NCBI GenBank assembly: GCA_041645555.1 | Contig: JBAZPX010000003.1 | Location: 1 to 64,000 of the forward strand | Length of the DNA: 64,000 nt | Reading direction: 5' to 3' | Origin: JAQTRU01 sp041645555 | GTDB taxonomy: Bacteria; Patescibacteriota; Patescibacteriia; Patescibacteriales; JAQTRU01 | Shown here: positions 8,218 through 15,623 of the stretch, one piece after another | How the letters are laid out: the number at the start of each line of letters is the position of its first letter | Position numbering within the stretch: position 1 is the first letter of the stretch | The notes under the pieces: model-generated | Database searches by the model: none | What the model was told of the DNA's origin: nothing | The model's input: only the letters and a program-made list of their open reading frames with translations | Position numbers and translations under genes: made by a program

Positions 8218-8705
8218 ATTAACTCCAATAATTTTAATTCCAATTTATTGTTTCTCGTATTCCAGGTAGCAAAAGTGGCTTTTCCCCACATTCCTCCTAA
8301 TTCTCCGGGATTGACCAATTTAACTTCATCAATTTCTTCCAAAGCGGGTTTGTGGCTGTGGCCGTAAAAAACTATATCGCAATGGCCGGAATGTAAGACT
8401 TTATCAATAAAATGGGCTTCGTGGCAAAGGCCGACAATTTGGCCATCCAATTTGAATCGGCCGGTTTTACCGAAATAGTTTATGTTTTTAAATTTTTTTA
8501 ATTCTTTTTCCCCGTATAACTCAATATTACCTTTTACCAGATAAATGGAATTTTTAAATTTTTTTCCCAGAGTATGGAGAGTTTCGCTATTAGTAAGGTC
8601 GCCCGCGCAGATAATTTTTTTAATTTTATTTTTTTTACTCCAATCCAGGAATTTATTTAAATTAACTAAATTATCGTGGATATCGGCGATGATGGCAATA
8701 AGCAT
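8214..8705 (-). CDS. Metallophosphoesterase, YfcE/MJ0936 type
   Basis: A 163-aa calcineurin-like phosphoesterase. The five metal-binding motifs can be read: D8-x-H10 (ADIHDN), GD 35-36, GN 59-60, H95 region (CHEAH) and GHSH 115-118, then VNPGELGGMWG. Length and motif order match the small YfcE-like phosphodiesterases that act on generic phosphodiesters or cyclic nucleotides. It overlaps the GIY-YIG start by 4 nt and follows the permease by 4 nt, so the block is one minus-strand transcription unit. The in vivo substrate is unknown. Confidence 0.88.
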   Translation of the reverse strand: MLIAIIADIHDNLVNLNKFLDWSKKNKIKKIICAGDLTNSETLHTLGKKFKNSIYLVKGNIELYGEKELKKFKNINYFGKTGRFKLDGQIVGLCHEAHFIDKVLHSGHCDIVFYGHSHKPALEEIDEVKLVNPGELGGMWGKATFATWNTRNNKLELKLLELI

Positions 8706-8709
8706 AAAT

Positions 8710-9849
8710 TTAATTGGCGAAAAAATAATAAACCTCGTAAATTAAACCGAAGATAAATAAAGAAGAAAGCAGGATTATGGTTAGCTTGTTTATTTTATTT
8801 TTTATTATAGACGGTTGTTCTCTTTTCTTTTTAACTTTTAAGAGGAGCCAGATATATAAAAGGCCGATTAAGCCGCCGGTAAAAGCGCCGGCCAGGCTTA
8901 CTATTTTCGTTAAGTCGCGCAGCCCCAATAAATAAAGGAGGAGCGGGATAAAACAGGCCAGGGCCCAGGCGATATTTTTATTAATTTTAAAATCCCACCA
9001 AAAAGTTTCCCGGACAGACTGGGCCACAACCAAAAAAGAAGTGATAATTGCCAGTAGCCCCAAGATTAAGGCGAAGACAATAATGCCGTCGGATAAAACC
9101 GAGCGCAGGCCGACTAAAGTGTCGGGAGAAGTATTATTCCCGGTAATCCCGACAATAACGAAAGTAAAGACCAGCATCATCGCCACCGGGATGAAAGTTC
9201 CCCAAAAAATCGCGCTTTTGATATTTTCTCTTTTTTGCGCCAGGAGTTTGCAGACTGAAGGGATAGCCGCGCTGCCGCCGACAGCGAAGAAAATCGGGCC
9301 GTAAGGCAGGAAAACATCAGGCCAGGAAACAAGCTTAAAGTTATCAAAGTTAATATAGCCCCAGCCATGCCAGGAAAGCAGGCCGACTATTAAGATTAAC
9401 AAGCCGGTCATGGCTAATTCCATAGAAGCAATTAATTTTATGCCGGAAAGGACGATAAAGGCCTGTAAAAAGAAGAGAATCAAAGAGTAAATAAAAATGT
9501 TTCCGCCGAAAACCGGATTTAATAATTCATGGAGAAAAATCCCGCCAACAATAATATAAGCGAGCAGGGCGCCATAGTCGCCGACCAGGCCGATGATAAG
9601 AGAAATGACTTTCCCCTTTTTACTAATATACTTTTCCGCATAACCGGGCAGCCGGTGTTTTTCCTCGGTCGATAAAATTATTTCCGCATAAATTTTATGG
9701 AGAAAATACTGGACGGCGCCCAAAAGGGGGAGATAAACAAAAAGTAAAATAATGCCGGCCTTGTTAATGACAAAAGGAATAGAAAACATACCGACGCCGA
9801 TAATGGTGCCGGCCAAAGTGGCGACAGCGTGAAAATAGTTTTTACTCAT
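8710..9849 (-). CDS. Aromatic/neutral amino-acid permease-like protein
   Basis: A 379-aa integral membrane protein with about 11 hydrophobic helices. The start AVATLAGTIIGVGMFSIPFV carries the Gly-rich TM1 break (GTIIGVGMFS) of APC-superfamily transporters. It best resembles the tryptophan/tyrosine permease (HAAAP) or SLC38-like branch. A scavenging amino-acid importer suits an organism with few biosynthetic pathways. It overlaps the CapA gene end by 8 nt. Substrate specificity cannot be read from sequence. Confidence 0.75.
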   Translation of the reverse strand: MSKNYFHAVATLAGTIIGVGMFSIPFVINKAGIILLFVYLPLLGAVQYFLHKIYAEIILSTEEKHRLPGYAEKYISKKGKVISLIIGLVGDYGALLAYIIVGGIFLHELLNPVFGGNIFIYSLILFFLQAFIVLSGIKLIASMELAMTGLLILIVGLLSWHGWGYINFDNFKLVSWPDVFLPYGPIFFAVGGSAAIPSVCKLLAQKRENIKSAIFWGTFIPVAMMLVFTFVIVGITGNNTSPDTLVGLRSVLSDGIIVFALILGLLAIITSFLVVAQSVRETFWWDFKINKNIAWALACFIPLLLYLLGLRDLTKIVSLAGAFTGGLIGLLYIWLLLKVKKKREQPSIIKNKINKLTIILLSSLFIFGLIYEVYYFFAN

Positions 9850-10996
9850 AAATAATAAATTTTCCTTGTTTAATTTGCTCTTTGTAGTTTTCTTCTAAGC
9901 TTGACCAGCTAATTAAGTTGGCCAGAAATTGTTCCTTTTCTTTTTCCGCCATGAAGTCCGGCTGGGCCAATTTTGATTTTAAGGAATAGAGATAAAATTC
10001 AGTTTTTTTATCCGCGATATTTACGCCGACAGCTAGTCCTTCCTGCGTATCAGAAGAAAAATATTGGTCAAAGATGAAATTACCCAAAGAATAAAAAATC
10101 GGTTTATTTTTATAAATTTCAAGGCCTTGGACGACATGCGGGTGGTGGCCGATTATTAGATCGGCTCCGGCATCAACTAAAACATGCGCCGTTTCCTGCT
10201 GGATTTTATTAAATCGATGCTCGTATTCTGTCCCCCAATGGATATTAACGATAACGATATCAGTCTGCCCGGCTAAATTTTCTATCGCCTTCTTTATGGC
10301 CTCATCATCCAATTTTTTATAAACCATACTGAACCCGGCCAAGCCGATTTTTTTTCCGTTCGCCCTGTTAGAAATTCCGTCATTTCTAACGGGGTAAATT
10401 TCAATAATTTTTCCGCTGCAATCTCCGCTTTGGCCGTCCTGGCAGCCGCTATAATAAAAACCTTGGGTTTCCAGGTTCTTTCTGGTTTCAATTATACCAT
10501 GCTCGCCCTGGTCGGCAAAATGGTTATTAGCCAGGTTAAAGAAATTAAAATTATATTTTTTCAGATTGGAAACTATCTCCGGAGAAAAAGAAAAATCATA
10601 AGCCATCTCCGGTTTGTAATGCGCGCCTTCGTCCGCGACCGCTCCCTCAAGATTGCCGCTTATAAGGTCATAACCCCGGAAGAATTTTTTTTCGTCTAAA
10701 TTTTCCAAAAGATAAGGAAAGCCCTTTTGGCTTATTTTTTCTCCCACATGGCGGTCAAGCATTATATCCCCGAGAAAAAGCGTTTTTAGGGACGAAGAGT
10801 TTTTCTCTGGCTCTATTTTCCCCGGGGCAAGAAAATAACTGTCTGTGTCTTTAATCTCCGAATAAAAAACTAGTATCAGGAAAAGACTGACAATAGAAAT
10901 TGCCGCCAAACTTAATATTTTTATTTGTTTTTCCGGGTCAATTTTTAAGAGGGGATTCACCCCGTTAGAAATTTTTTTCCCTTTTTCCCCCATCAT
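9842..10996 (-). CDS. CapA-family protein (PGA_cap fold)
   Basis: A 384-aa membrane-anchored protein (TM ~27-46) with a CapA/PgsA-type metallophosphatase-like domain: FLGDIMLDRHVG (~75-84), GNLEGAV, FNLANNHFADQG, VNIHWGTEY, IGHHPHVVQG, YSLGNFIFDQ. Family members are linked to polyglutamate capsule formation; no capB or capC is nearby. Two oddities are visible. Residues 6-14 (GKKISNGVN) come from a deleted GIY-YIG element that also supplies the start. A 33-bp palindromic insertion (10362-10394) adds about 12 residues (YPVRN...ISNRA) before GKKIGLAGFS without breaking the frame. Confidence 0.88.
   Translation of the reverse strand: MMGEKGKKISNGVNPLLKIDPEKQIKILSLAAISIVSLFLILVFYSEIKDTDSYFLAPGKIEPEKNSSSLKTLFLGDIMLDRHVGEKISQKGFPYLLENLDEKKFFRGYDLISGNLEGAVADEGAHYKPEMAYDFSFSPEIVSNLKKYNFNFFNLANNHFADQGEHGIIETRKNLETQGFYYSGCQDGQSGDCSGKIIEIYPVRNDGISNRANGKKIGLAGFSMVYKKLDDEAIKKAIENLAGQTDIVIVNIHWGTEYEHRFNKIQQETAHVLVDAGADLIIGHHPHVVQGLEIYKNKPIFYSLGNFIFDQYFSSDTQEGLAVGVNIADKKTEFYLYSLKSKLAQPDFMAEKEKEQFLANLISWSSLEENYKEQIKQGKFIIYE
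10362..10394. repeat. In-frame CCCCGTTAGAAAT-type palindrome inside capA-like gene
   Basis: CCCTGTTAGAAAT and ATTTCTAACGGGG face each other with a 7-nt gap. The insert is 33 bp, a multiple of three, and is translated. Confidence 0.75.
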
Positions 10997-11078
10997 AATA
11001 TTTTACCTATTTTTAAAATATTTTTTTCCACGCTAAAAATTTCGTTATTCTTTTTATTTAACCAAATTTCTAACGGGG
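10960..11078 (-). mobile_element. Internally deleted GIY-YIG element at the 5' end of capA-like gene
   Basis: Ends are CCCCGTTAGAAAT (10960-10972) and ATTTCTAACGGGG (11066-11078). On the minus strand it starts ATGAACCCCGTTAGAAAT and soon stops. It then keeps a tail (GGAAAAAAATATTTTAAAAA.AGGT.AAATATTAT) that matches the 3' end of the intact nuclease gene at ~7930-7990. The nuclease body is missing and the capA-like ATG lies in the tail. Confidence 0.65.
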
Positions 11079-11103
11079 TTCATAGTCTAATTATAACGCA
11101 AAT

Positions 11104-11139
11104 AAAGAAAAAACCATATCAGGGTATGGTTTTTTCTTT
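11104..11139. terminator. Bidirectional terminator
   Basis: AAAGAAAAAACCATA pairs with TATGGTTTTTTCTTT, leaving A-rich and T-rich flanks on both strands. Confidence 0.75.
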
Positions 11140-11156
11140 ATTTATGGATGAGATTT

Positions 11157-11275
11157 ATCCGCCTTCGCAGAAGACCTGTGCGCAAGCATGCGGGATGAAT
11201 GCTAAAACCTTCTGCTTCGGCGGATTTCGCTCCGCCGGCCGGAACAAAGAGATGCCGCATGCGTAAGCTTGCGGA
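11157..11275. repeat. Palindromic repeat cluster
   Basis: ATCCGCCTTCGCAGAAG (11157-11173) and CTTCTGCTTCGGCGGAT (11209-11225) are inverted copies. They are followed by TCCGCCGGCCGGA and CCGCATGCGTAAGCTTGCGG hairpins. No gene is seen here. Confidence 0.5.
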
Positions 11276-11278
11276 GCT

Positions 11279-11848
11279 TCATTTTCTCATTTTTATCTCG
11301 TAATTTATTTGTTCTATCTTCCTTAAATTGCCTTTAGCTTGGTCGTATTTAGTGCGTAGGTAGCCGGTCATGTCAAAGATTATCAATTGGTCCATAATTT
11401 CATTCAGGGTGTTTTTTATTTTTTCCACTTCAGAAAATTTTCCGGCCGCCGCCTGGTTAACGGCGTAGCGGACTAATTCGCCGGTCGTATCGCAAATTCC
11501 GCCCAAATAGCTCTCAAAGCTTAAATTTACTTCTTTGATTTTATCAATTTTTTTGCTGGTAATTAAGAAATAAAACATTTTTGCTTCGGCATATTCTTCC
11601 GCTCCGGCCCGATAGGACCCTTCTTCGTTAATTCTTTTCCAACCGAAATTCTTTTCTAATTTTTGGAAAATTTTTTCTATGGCCGCGAGATTCTCTTCCG
11701 CTTGTTTAATATCTCCCCGGTGCAGAGAAAAAATTACTCTTTTGGAATCATGCAAGGCAATATTGGCTAGGCTTATAATTTGCCGGCGCTGGCTATTTTG
11801 CTCGTCATGGTCCTTTTTTAATTTCTCAATGAATTTTTTGTTTATCAT
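11279..11848 (-). CDS. Translin-family protein
   Basis: A 189-aa all-helical protein. Its YLGGICDTTGELVRYAV segment (~114-130) is the hallmark translin/TRAX motif, preceded by EEGSYRAGAEEYAEAKMF (~75-92) with the conserved acidic residues. Translins bind single-stranded nucleic acid and, with TRAX, form the C3PO RNase in eukaryotes; homologues occur in archaea and some CPR bacteria. The gene stands alone between palindromic repeats and pilB. Family assignment is good; RNA-binding or nuclease activity is inferred. Confidence 0.8.
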   Translation of the reverse strand: MINKKFIEKLKKDHDEQNSQRRQIISLANIALHDSKRVIFSLHRGDIKQAEENLAAIEKIFQKLEKNFGWKRINEEGSYRAGAEEYAEAKMFYFLITSKKIDKIKEVNLSFESYLGGICDTTGELVRYAVNQAAAGKFSEVEKIKNTLNEIMDQLIIFDMTGYLRTKYDQAKGNLRKIEQINYEIKMRK

Positions 11849-11966
11849 ATGAACACGAATAGTCGCGAATAAACACGAATAAAACGAATTATTGTAATCG
11901 TGCTCGCTTGTTAAAATTAAAAACTGTAAAAATATTCCTAATTAACTAATCAACTAATTAACTAAT

Positions 11967-13673
11967 TTATTTTTCCTCCGCCACCCTAAAGACTTCATCA
12001 ACGCTGGTAGTTCCCGCCAAGGCTTTTAAAAGGCCGTCCTGGACCATGGTCACCATCCCGTTTTTAACCGCAATTTCCCGGATATCATATTCGCTTAACT
12101 GCCCGGACAAAATCAGCTTTTCTATTTCTTTATTCATAATTAAAATTTCATAAATTCCGATCCGCCCTTTATAGCCGATTTCCTGGCAAACCGGACAACC
12201 GGTGCCTTTGTAAAATTTTAGGTTATTAAAATCAATTTCCTTTTTGTCTTCCTCCGTTAGTTTTTCTAAAATTTCTTTCACTCTTTTTAAAGTTTCCTCG
12301 TCAACTTCCGCCGGCTGTTTGCATTTTGCGCAAAGCCGCCTGACTAAACGCTGGCCGATTATGGCGTTAATGGCCGGGGCCAGCAAAAATGATTTAGCGC
12401 CCATAGATAAAAACCTGGGAATAGCGCCGGCGGCGTCATTAGTGTGGATAGTGGACAAAACCAGATGGCCGGTTAAAGCCGCCTGGATGGCGACTTCCGC
12501 CGTTTCCAAATCGCGGATTTCGCCGACCATAATCACATCCGGGTCTTGGCGGACAATCGAGCGCAGGGCTTTGCCGAAAGTATAGTCTTTATTGGTTTGG
12601 GATTGGTTTATTCCTTGAAGCTGGTATTCAATCGGGTCTTCAACCGTTATGATTTTAGTTTCCGGGCTGTTTAGTTTTTTTAAGATGGCGTAAAGGGTGG
12701 TAGTTTTGCCGGATCCGGTCGGCCCGGTCGTAACAATCATGCCATTAGGCCGCTCCACTTCTTTTTTCAGCTGGTTAAAAGATTTGTCTCTTATGCCTAA
12801 ATCTTCAAAAGCCAATCCGACCGTGCTGGAACGCAGGAGCCTCATAACCACGCTTTCGCCATAGTTGGTGGGAAGAAAAGAGACCCTGATATCAATTCGT
12901 TCCTTTTTGGTATAAATGGAAATGCGGCCGTCTTGGGGCTTATCATTAATATTGATTTTCACGCCGGCCAAACCTTTTAAGCGGGAAATAATTTTTTGCC
13001 AGAACTGTTTGTCCAAAATAGCGATATCATGCAGGACGCCGTCAATTCTTAACCTCACCTTTATTTCCTTTTCTTCCGCCTCTATGTGCATATCCGAAGA
13101 GCCGGATTTAATGGCTGCCGCCATGATAATGGTAATGGTATCGCTAATTTGGGCGCCGTTAATTTTTTCCTGCAGATCGCGGAAAGAGGAAAATTCTTCG
13201 CTGTATTTTTCCAGTTCTTCTTCGCTTATGCTTACTCCTTTTATATGCTTTGTGATTTTCGGGATTGTTCTATAAAGTTTTAAAGCGTAGTTTAAGCTAA
13301 AAGAAGAAATTAAATAGATTTTTCCCTCGGTATGGTATTTTTCATTTATTTTTTTAAAAAGTTCTTCAACCTCGTTATTTCCCGGCTCCGCCGTTCCTAA
13401 GTGGATATTCCGGCCGTCATAATGAAAACAGACCGTTTTTAAGCGGCGGGCTTCCTTTTCTTCTATAAGAGAAATCGCTTCGGGGCTGATAGGAAAGCCG
13501 TATAAGTTAATATAAGGCAAACCTAAGCCAACCGCCTCTCTTTCCGCCGCCGCCTCCGCTTCTTTCATTTTTATTTCCCCCTGTTTTTTTGAAAATTTGG
13601 CCTGGGCGCTTTCGTCCTCGGCTTCCCCCGCGGGCGTGATTAAATCTTCAATTGACTGGCTATTTTCAGACAT
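11967..13673 (-). CDS. pilB: Type IV pilus / type II secretion assembly ATPase
   Basis: A 568-aa PilB/GspE-family hexameric ATPase that powers pilus extension at the inner face of the membrane. The N-terminal T2SSE_N-like region (~45-145) is followed by the ATPase with Walker A GPTGSGKTT (317-325), Asp-box, Walker B with DPDVIMVGEIRD (~380) and His-box. A four-Cys zinc site is formed by CAKC (~455) and CPVC (~495). The first 45 residues are an acidic/charged extension. No pilC or pilT is adjacent. CPR bacteria commonly use such pili for attachment and DNA uptake, which fits dprA and the ComEC-like gene in this window. Confidence 0.95.
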   Translation of the reverse strand: MSENSQSIEDLITPAGEAEDESAQAKFSKKQGEIKMKEAEAAAEREAVGLGLPYINLYGFPISPEAISLIEEKEARRLKTVCFHYDGRNIHLGTAEPGNNEVEELFKKINEKYHTEGKIYLISSFSLNYALKLYRTIPKITKHIKGVSISEEELEKYSEEFSSFRDLQEKINGAQISDTITIIMAAAIKSGSSDMHIEAEEKEIKVRLRIDGVLHDIAILDKQFWQKIISRLKGLAGVKININDKPQDGRISIYTKKERIDIRVSFLPTNYGESVVMRLLRSSTVGLAFEDLGIRDKSFNQLKKEVERPNGMIVTTGPTGSGKTTTLYAILKKLNSPETKIITVEDPIEYQLQGINQSQTNKDYTFGKALRSIVRQDPDVIMVGEIRDLETAEVAIQAALTGHLVLSTIHTNDAAGAIPRFLSMGAKSFLLAPAINAIIGQRLVRRLCAKCKQPAEVDEETLKRVKEILEKLTEEDKKEIDFNNLKFYKGTGCPVCQEIGYKGRIGIYEILIMNKEIEKLILSGQLSEYDIREIAVKNGMVTMVQDGLLKALAGTTSVDEVFRVAEEK

Positions 13674-13723
13674 AGACTTTTTTATTAGCGTTATAACTAA
13701 ATCATAACAAAATATGGAAAATA

Positions 13724-13753
13724 AATAAAGAAGGCGGGTCGCCTTCTTTATTT
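13724..13753. terminator. Terminator hairpin
   Basis: AAATAAAGAAGGC pairs perfectly with GCCTTCTTTATTT. It ends the membrane-protein gene on the minus strand and lies between that gene and the pilB start. Confidence 0.75.
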
Positions 13754-13773
13754 ATAAAAATTTTTATTTTTCC

Positions 13774-14772
13774 TTATTTTTTCCATTCTTCAACGATTCT
13801 TTCAATCTTACTCACTCCCCCGCGGCCGATTAACTCCGTAAAAAGACCGGTCCAGGAAACCGTCTGAAAAGTTGTTAAAGCCGCGCCACCGCCGACAATA
13901 ATAGTTAATAGAACTATTAAGCCAATAACAATTATCAGCCAGAAACCGATAAATGATATGGCTTTATAGAGGATAAGAGCCAGAAACAAGAAAGGCACAA
14001 TCAGGATTAAGACAGCTAAAATTATACCCAAGCCAACCAGGAAGTTGATAAAAAATAAGATAAAAGCCATTTCTATGCTTATCAGCCAGTTTTTAGTAAA
14101 CAACTGCCAGCCCTCTTTTATGGCGTTTATAAAATTGCTGCCTTTTATAACCACATAGCAGATAGCGTATTTAATTATAAAAGATAGGACAATGGCCAGC
14201 GGGATAAAAATTATAAACAGAATTATATATAAGGAGCCATTTACGACCGGGTTCATTTTAGCCGCCCAAAAGACAACCGGCAGGCTGATAAAGAAAAAGG
14301 CTAGGCAGATAATAATTTTTATAATTATATTTAACCCCAGGACCGGCCAGAAATATCTGACTCCGGCCGCCACTCCTCTTCTAACTCCGGAAGATAGCTC
14401 CTTTTTTCCGCTGATAATTTCCGCTGAATTATTCACTAAAGCGGTTTGGGAAACAGTCATCAGCCAGATCAAAAAAACTATGAGAGCTAAAATAATTAAG
14501 CTTACCAGAATTAAAACAATGGCCGTAAAGGGGTCATTTTTCAGGAGCTCGCCCATATTAGCCAAACCGCTTCGGCTAAAGATTCCGGTTTCCGCCAGCC
14601 GGGAAAAATTAGGGAAAAGATTCTGAGCCGTGTCGCCGCCGATTCCTTGCACGAGAACCTGATATTCTCCGCCGCCGCCGATTAAAGTGGCGAATAAACC
14701 GAAGAACCATAAATATTTGTGGCGCCAGGTAATGGAGAGAGCTTGTTTTAAAATGTTGCGATAAAGAGACAT
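13774..14772 (-). CDS. Multipass membrane protein of unknown function
   Basis: A 332-aa protein with about six to seven hydrophobic segments: ~18-36, ~85-108, ~140-165, ~180-205, ~235-270 and ~272-300. The N-terminus SLYRNILKQALSITWRHKYLWFFGLFA is a head seen in many CPR and actinobacterial membrane proteins related to glycerophosphodiesterase-type membrane domains. No catalytic motif is visible. It is flanked by terminator hairpins, so it is transcribed alone. Function is not assignable. Confidence 0.8.
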   Translation of the reverse strand: MSLYRNILKQALSITWRHKYLWFFGLFATLIGGGGEYQVLVQGIGGDTAQNLFPNFSRLAETGIFSRSGLANMGELLKNDPFTAIVLILVSLIILALIVFLIWLMTVSQTALVNNSAEIISGKKELSSGVRRGVAAGVRYFWPVLGLNIIIKIIICLAFFFISLPVVFWAAKMNPVVNGSLYIILFIIFIPLAIVLSFIIKYAICYVVIKGSNFINAIKEGWQLFTKNWLISIEMAFILFFINFLVGLGIILAVLILIVPFLFLALILYKAISFIGFWLIIVIGLIVLLTIIVGGGAALTTFQTVSWTGLFTELIGRGGVSKIERIVEEWKK

Positions 14773-14888
14773 ATTTTTAAAATTAAAAAATAAAAATATT
14801 AAATAAAAATAAAGTTATTTGTAGCTATATTTATATTATAACATAATATTTTAGAATCAAGAAGCGGGAGGGTATTATTTTGTTTTAG

Positions 14889-14917
14889 TTGACAAAAATT
14901 GGGTTATATGCTATATT
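14889..14917 (+). promoter_or_regulatory. Promoter of the pseudo-receiver gene
   Basis: Perfect TTGACA, 17-nt spacer, TATATT with extended TGC. The start would be near 14924. Confidence 0.75.
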
Positions 14918-14966
14918 TTTAAATCAAAATTATAGTCCATTAACATAACAGAACCAGGAGGCAATT

Positions 14967-15407
14967 ATGCCGGGTAATAGCGAGGAAGACCGAGTAAGAA
15001 AAAAGATTCTGATAGTCTGTGAGGTTTTTGTTCGGCAAAACATCATGAGAAATATTCTGTCTTCCATTTTTAAGGGAGCAGAGTTAATCGTGATGAAAGA
15101 TGCGAAAGACGCGCTTCCTTATTTATGCGCGAATCGGCATGAAATAAGTTATATTTTTTGCTGCCACAGCGACAAGACAGACAGCCTTGCCTTTTTGCAG
15201 ATGTGGCGGGAAGTTGAGGAATTTTCGTCTTTACCATTCATCGTAGTAGTAATGGACGAAAATTTTGTCAGGGTTAGCGAAGAAGCGAAGAAGAAGGGAG
15301 CTATTTTTATCCGATTCCCCCGAAACCCAGACAGAAAATCCTGCGCTGACCTTATCGCTGGCGAAATTGCCAGAAGGGAAATGATGCAGAGAAGGAAAGA
15401 TAAGTGA
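14967..15407 (+). CDS. Receiver-like (CheY-fold) protein lacking phosphorylation residues
   Basis: A 146-aa protein with the strand-helix rhythm of a response-regulator receiver domain: KKILIVCEVFVRQNI, ISYIFCCHSDKTDSLAFLQMWR, LPFIVVVMDENF, GAIFIRFPRNP. The acidic pair after strand 1 is replaced by C-E, the phospho-acceptor position ending strand 3 reads CCH, and the KP motif is RFP. So it is a pseudo-receiver if the fold call is right. A strong SD (AGGAGG) precedes the ATG. It is a monocistronic unit with its own promoter and terminator. Its role is unknown. Confidence 0.6.
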   Translation: MPGNSEEDRVRKKILIVCEVFVRQNIMRNILSSIFKGAELIVMKDAKDALPYLCANRHEISYIFCCHSDKTDSLAFLQMWREVEEFSSLPFIVVVMDENFVRVSEEAKKKGAIFIRFPRNPDRKSCADLIAGEIARREMMQRRKDK

Positions 15408-15439
15408 GCCGTTTTTTTTCAAAAAAACGGCTCTTTTTT
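15406..15439 (+). terminator. Terminator of the pseudo-receiver gene
   Basis: GAGCCGTTTTTTT pairs with AAAAAACGGCTC and is followed by six T. Confidence 0.85.
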
Positions 15440-15444
15440 ATAGT

Positions 15445-15473
15445 TTGACTTTCAAGGGAAAATTAGGTAAATT
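15445..15473 (+). promoter_or_regulatory. Promoter of candidate small RNA
   Basis: TTGACT, 17-nt spacer, TAAATT. The start would be near 15480. Confidence 0.5.
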
Positions 15474-15479
15474 TAAAGC

Positions 15480-15562
15480 ATAAAAACAACTAACCCAAGG
15501 AGGAAAAACCCCAGTGAGATAAAGTAATGTCTCACGGGGTAAAGGAGGGTTAGTTTTTTTGT
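15480..15562 (+). ncRNA. Candidate ~80-nt small RNA with two SD-like internal loops
   Basis: The outer stem is CTAACCC (15490-15496) with GGGTTAG (15547-15553), followed by seven T. The inner stem is CCCC-A-GTGAGA with TCTCAC-GGGG. The two facing internal loops hold AAGGAGG (15497-15503) and AAAGGAG (15541-15547). It ends about 55 nt before purL, so it is either a separate small RNA or a terminated purL leader. Confidence 0.5.
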
Positions 15563-15565
15563 CCT

Positions 15566-15594
15566 TTGACAGACGAATAACGTATTTTTGGATA
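15566..15594 (+). promoter_or_regulatory. Possible purL promoter
   Basis: Perfect TTGACA, then TGGATA after 17 nt (or GATAAA after 19). It lies downstream of the small-RNA terminator. Confidence 0.4.
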
Positions 15595-15623
15595 AATCAC
15601 ACTAAACCGAAGGGAGATTGGAA

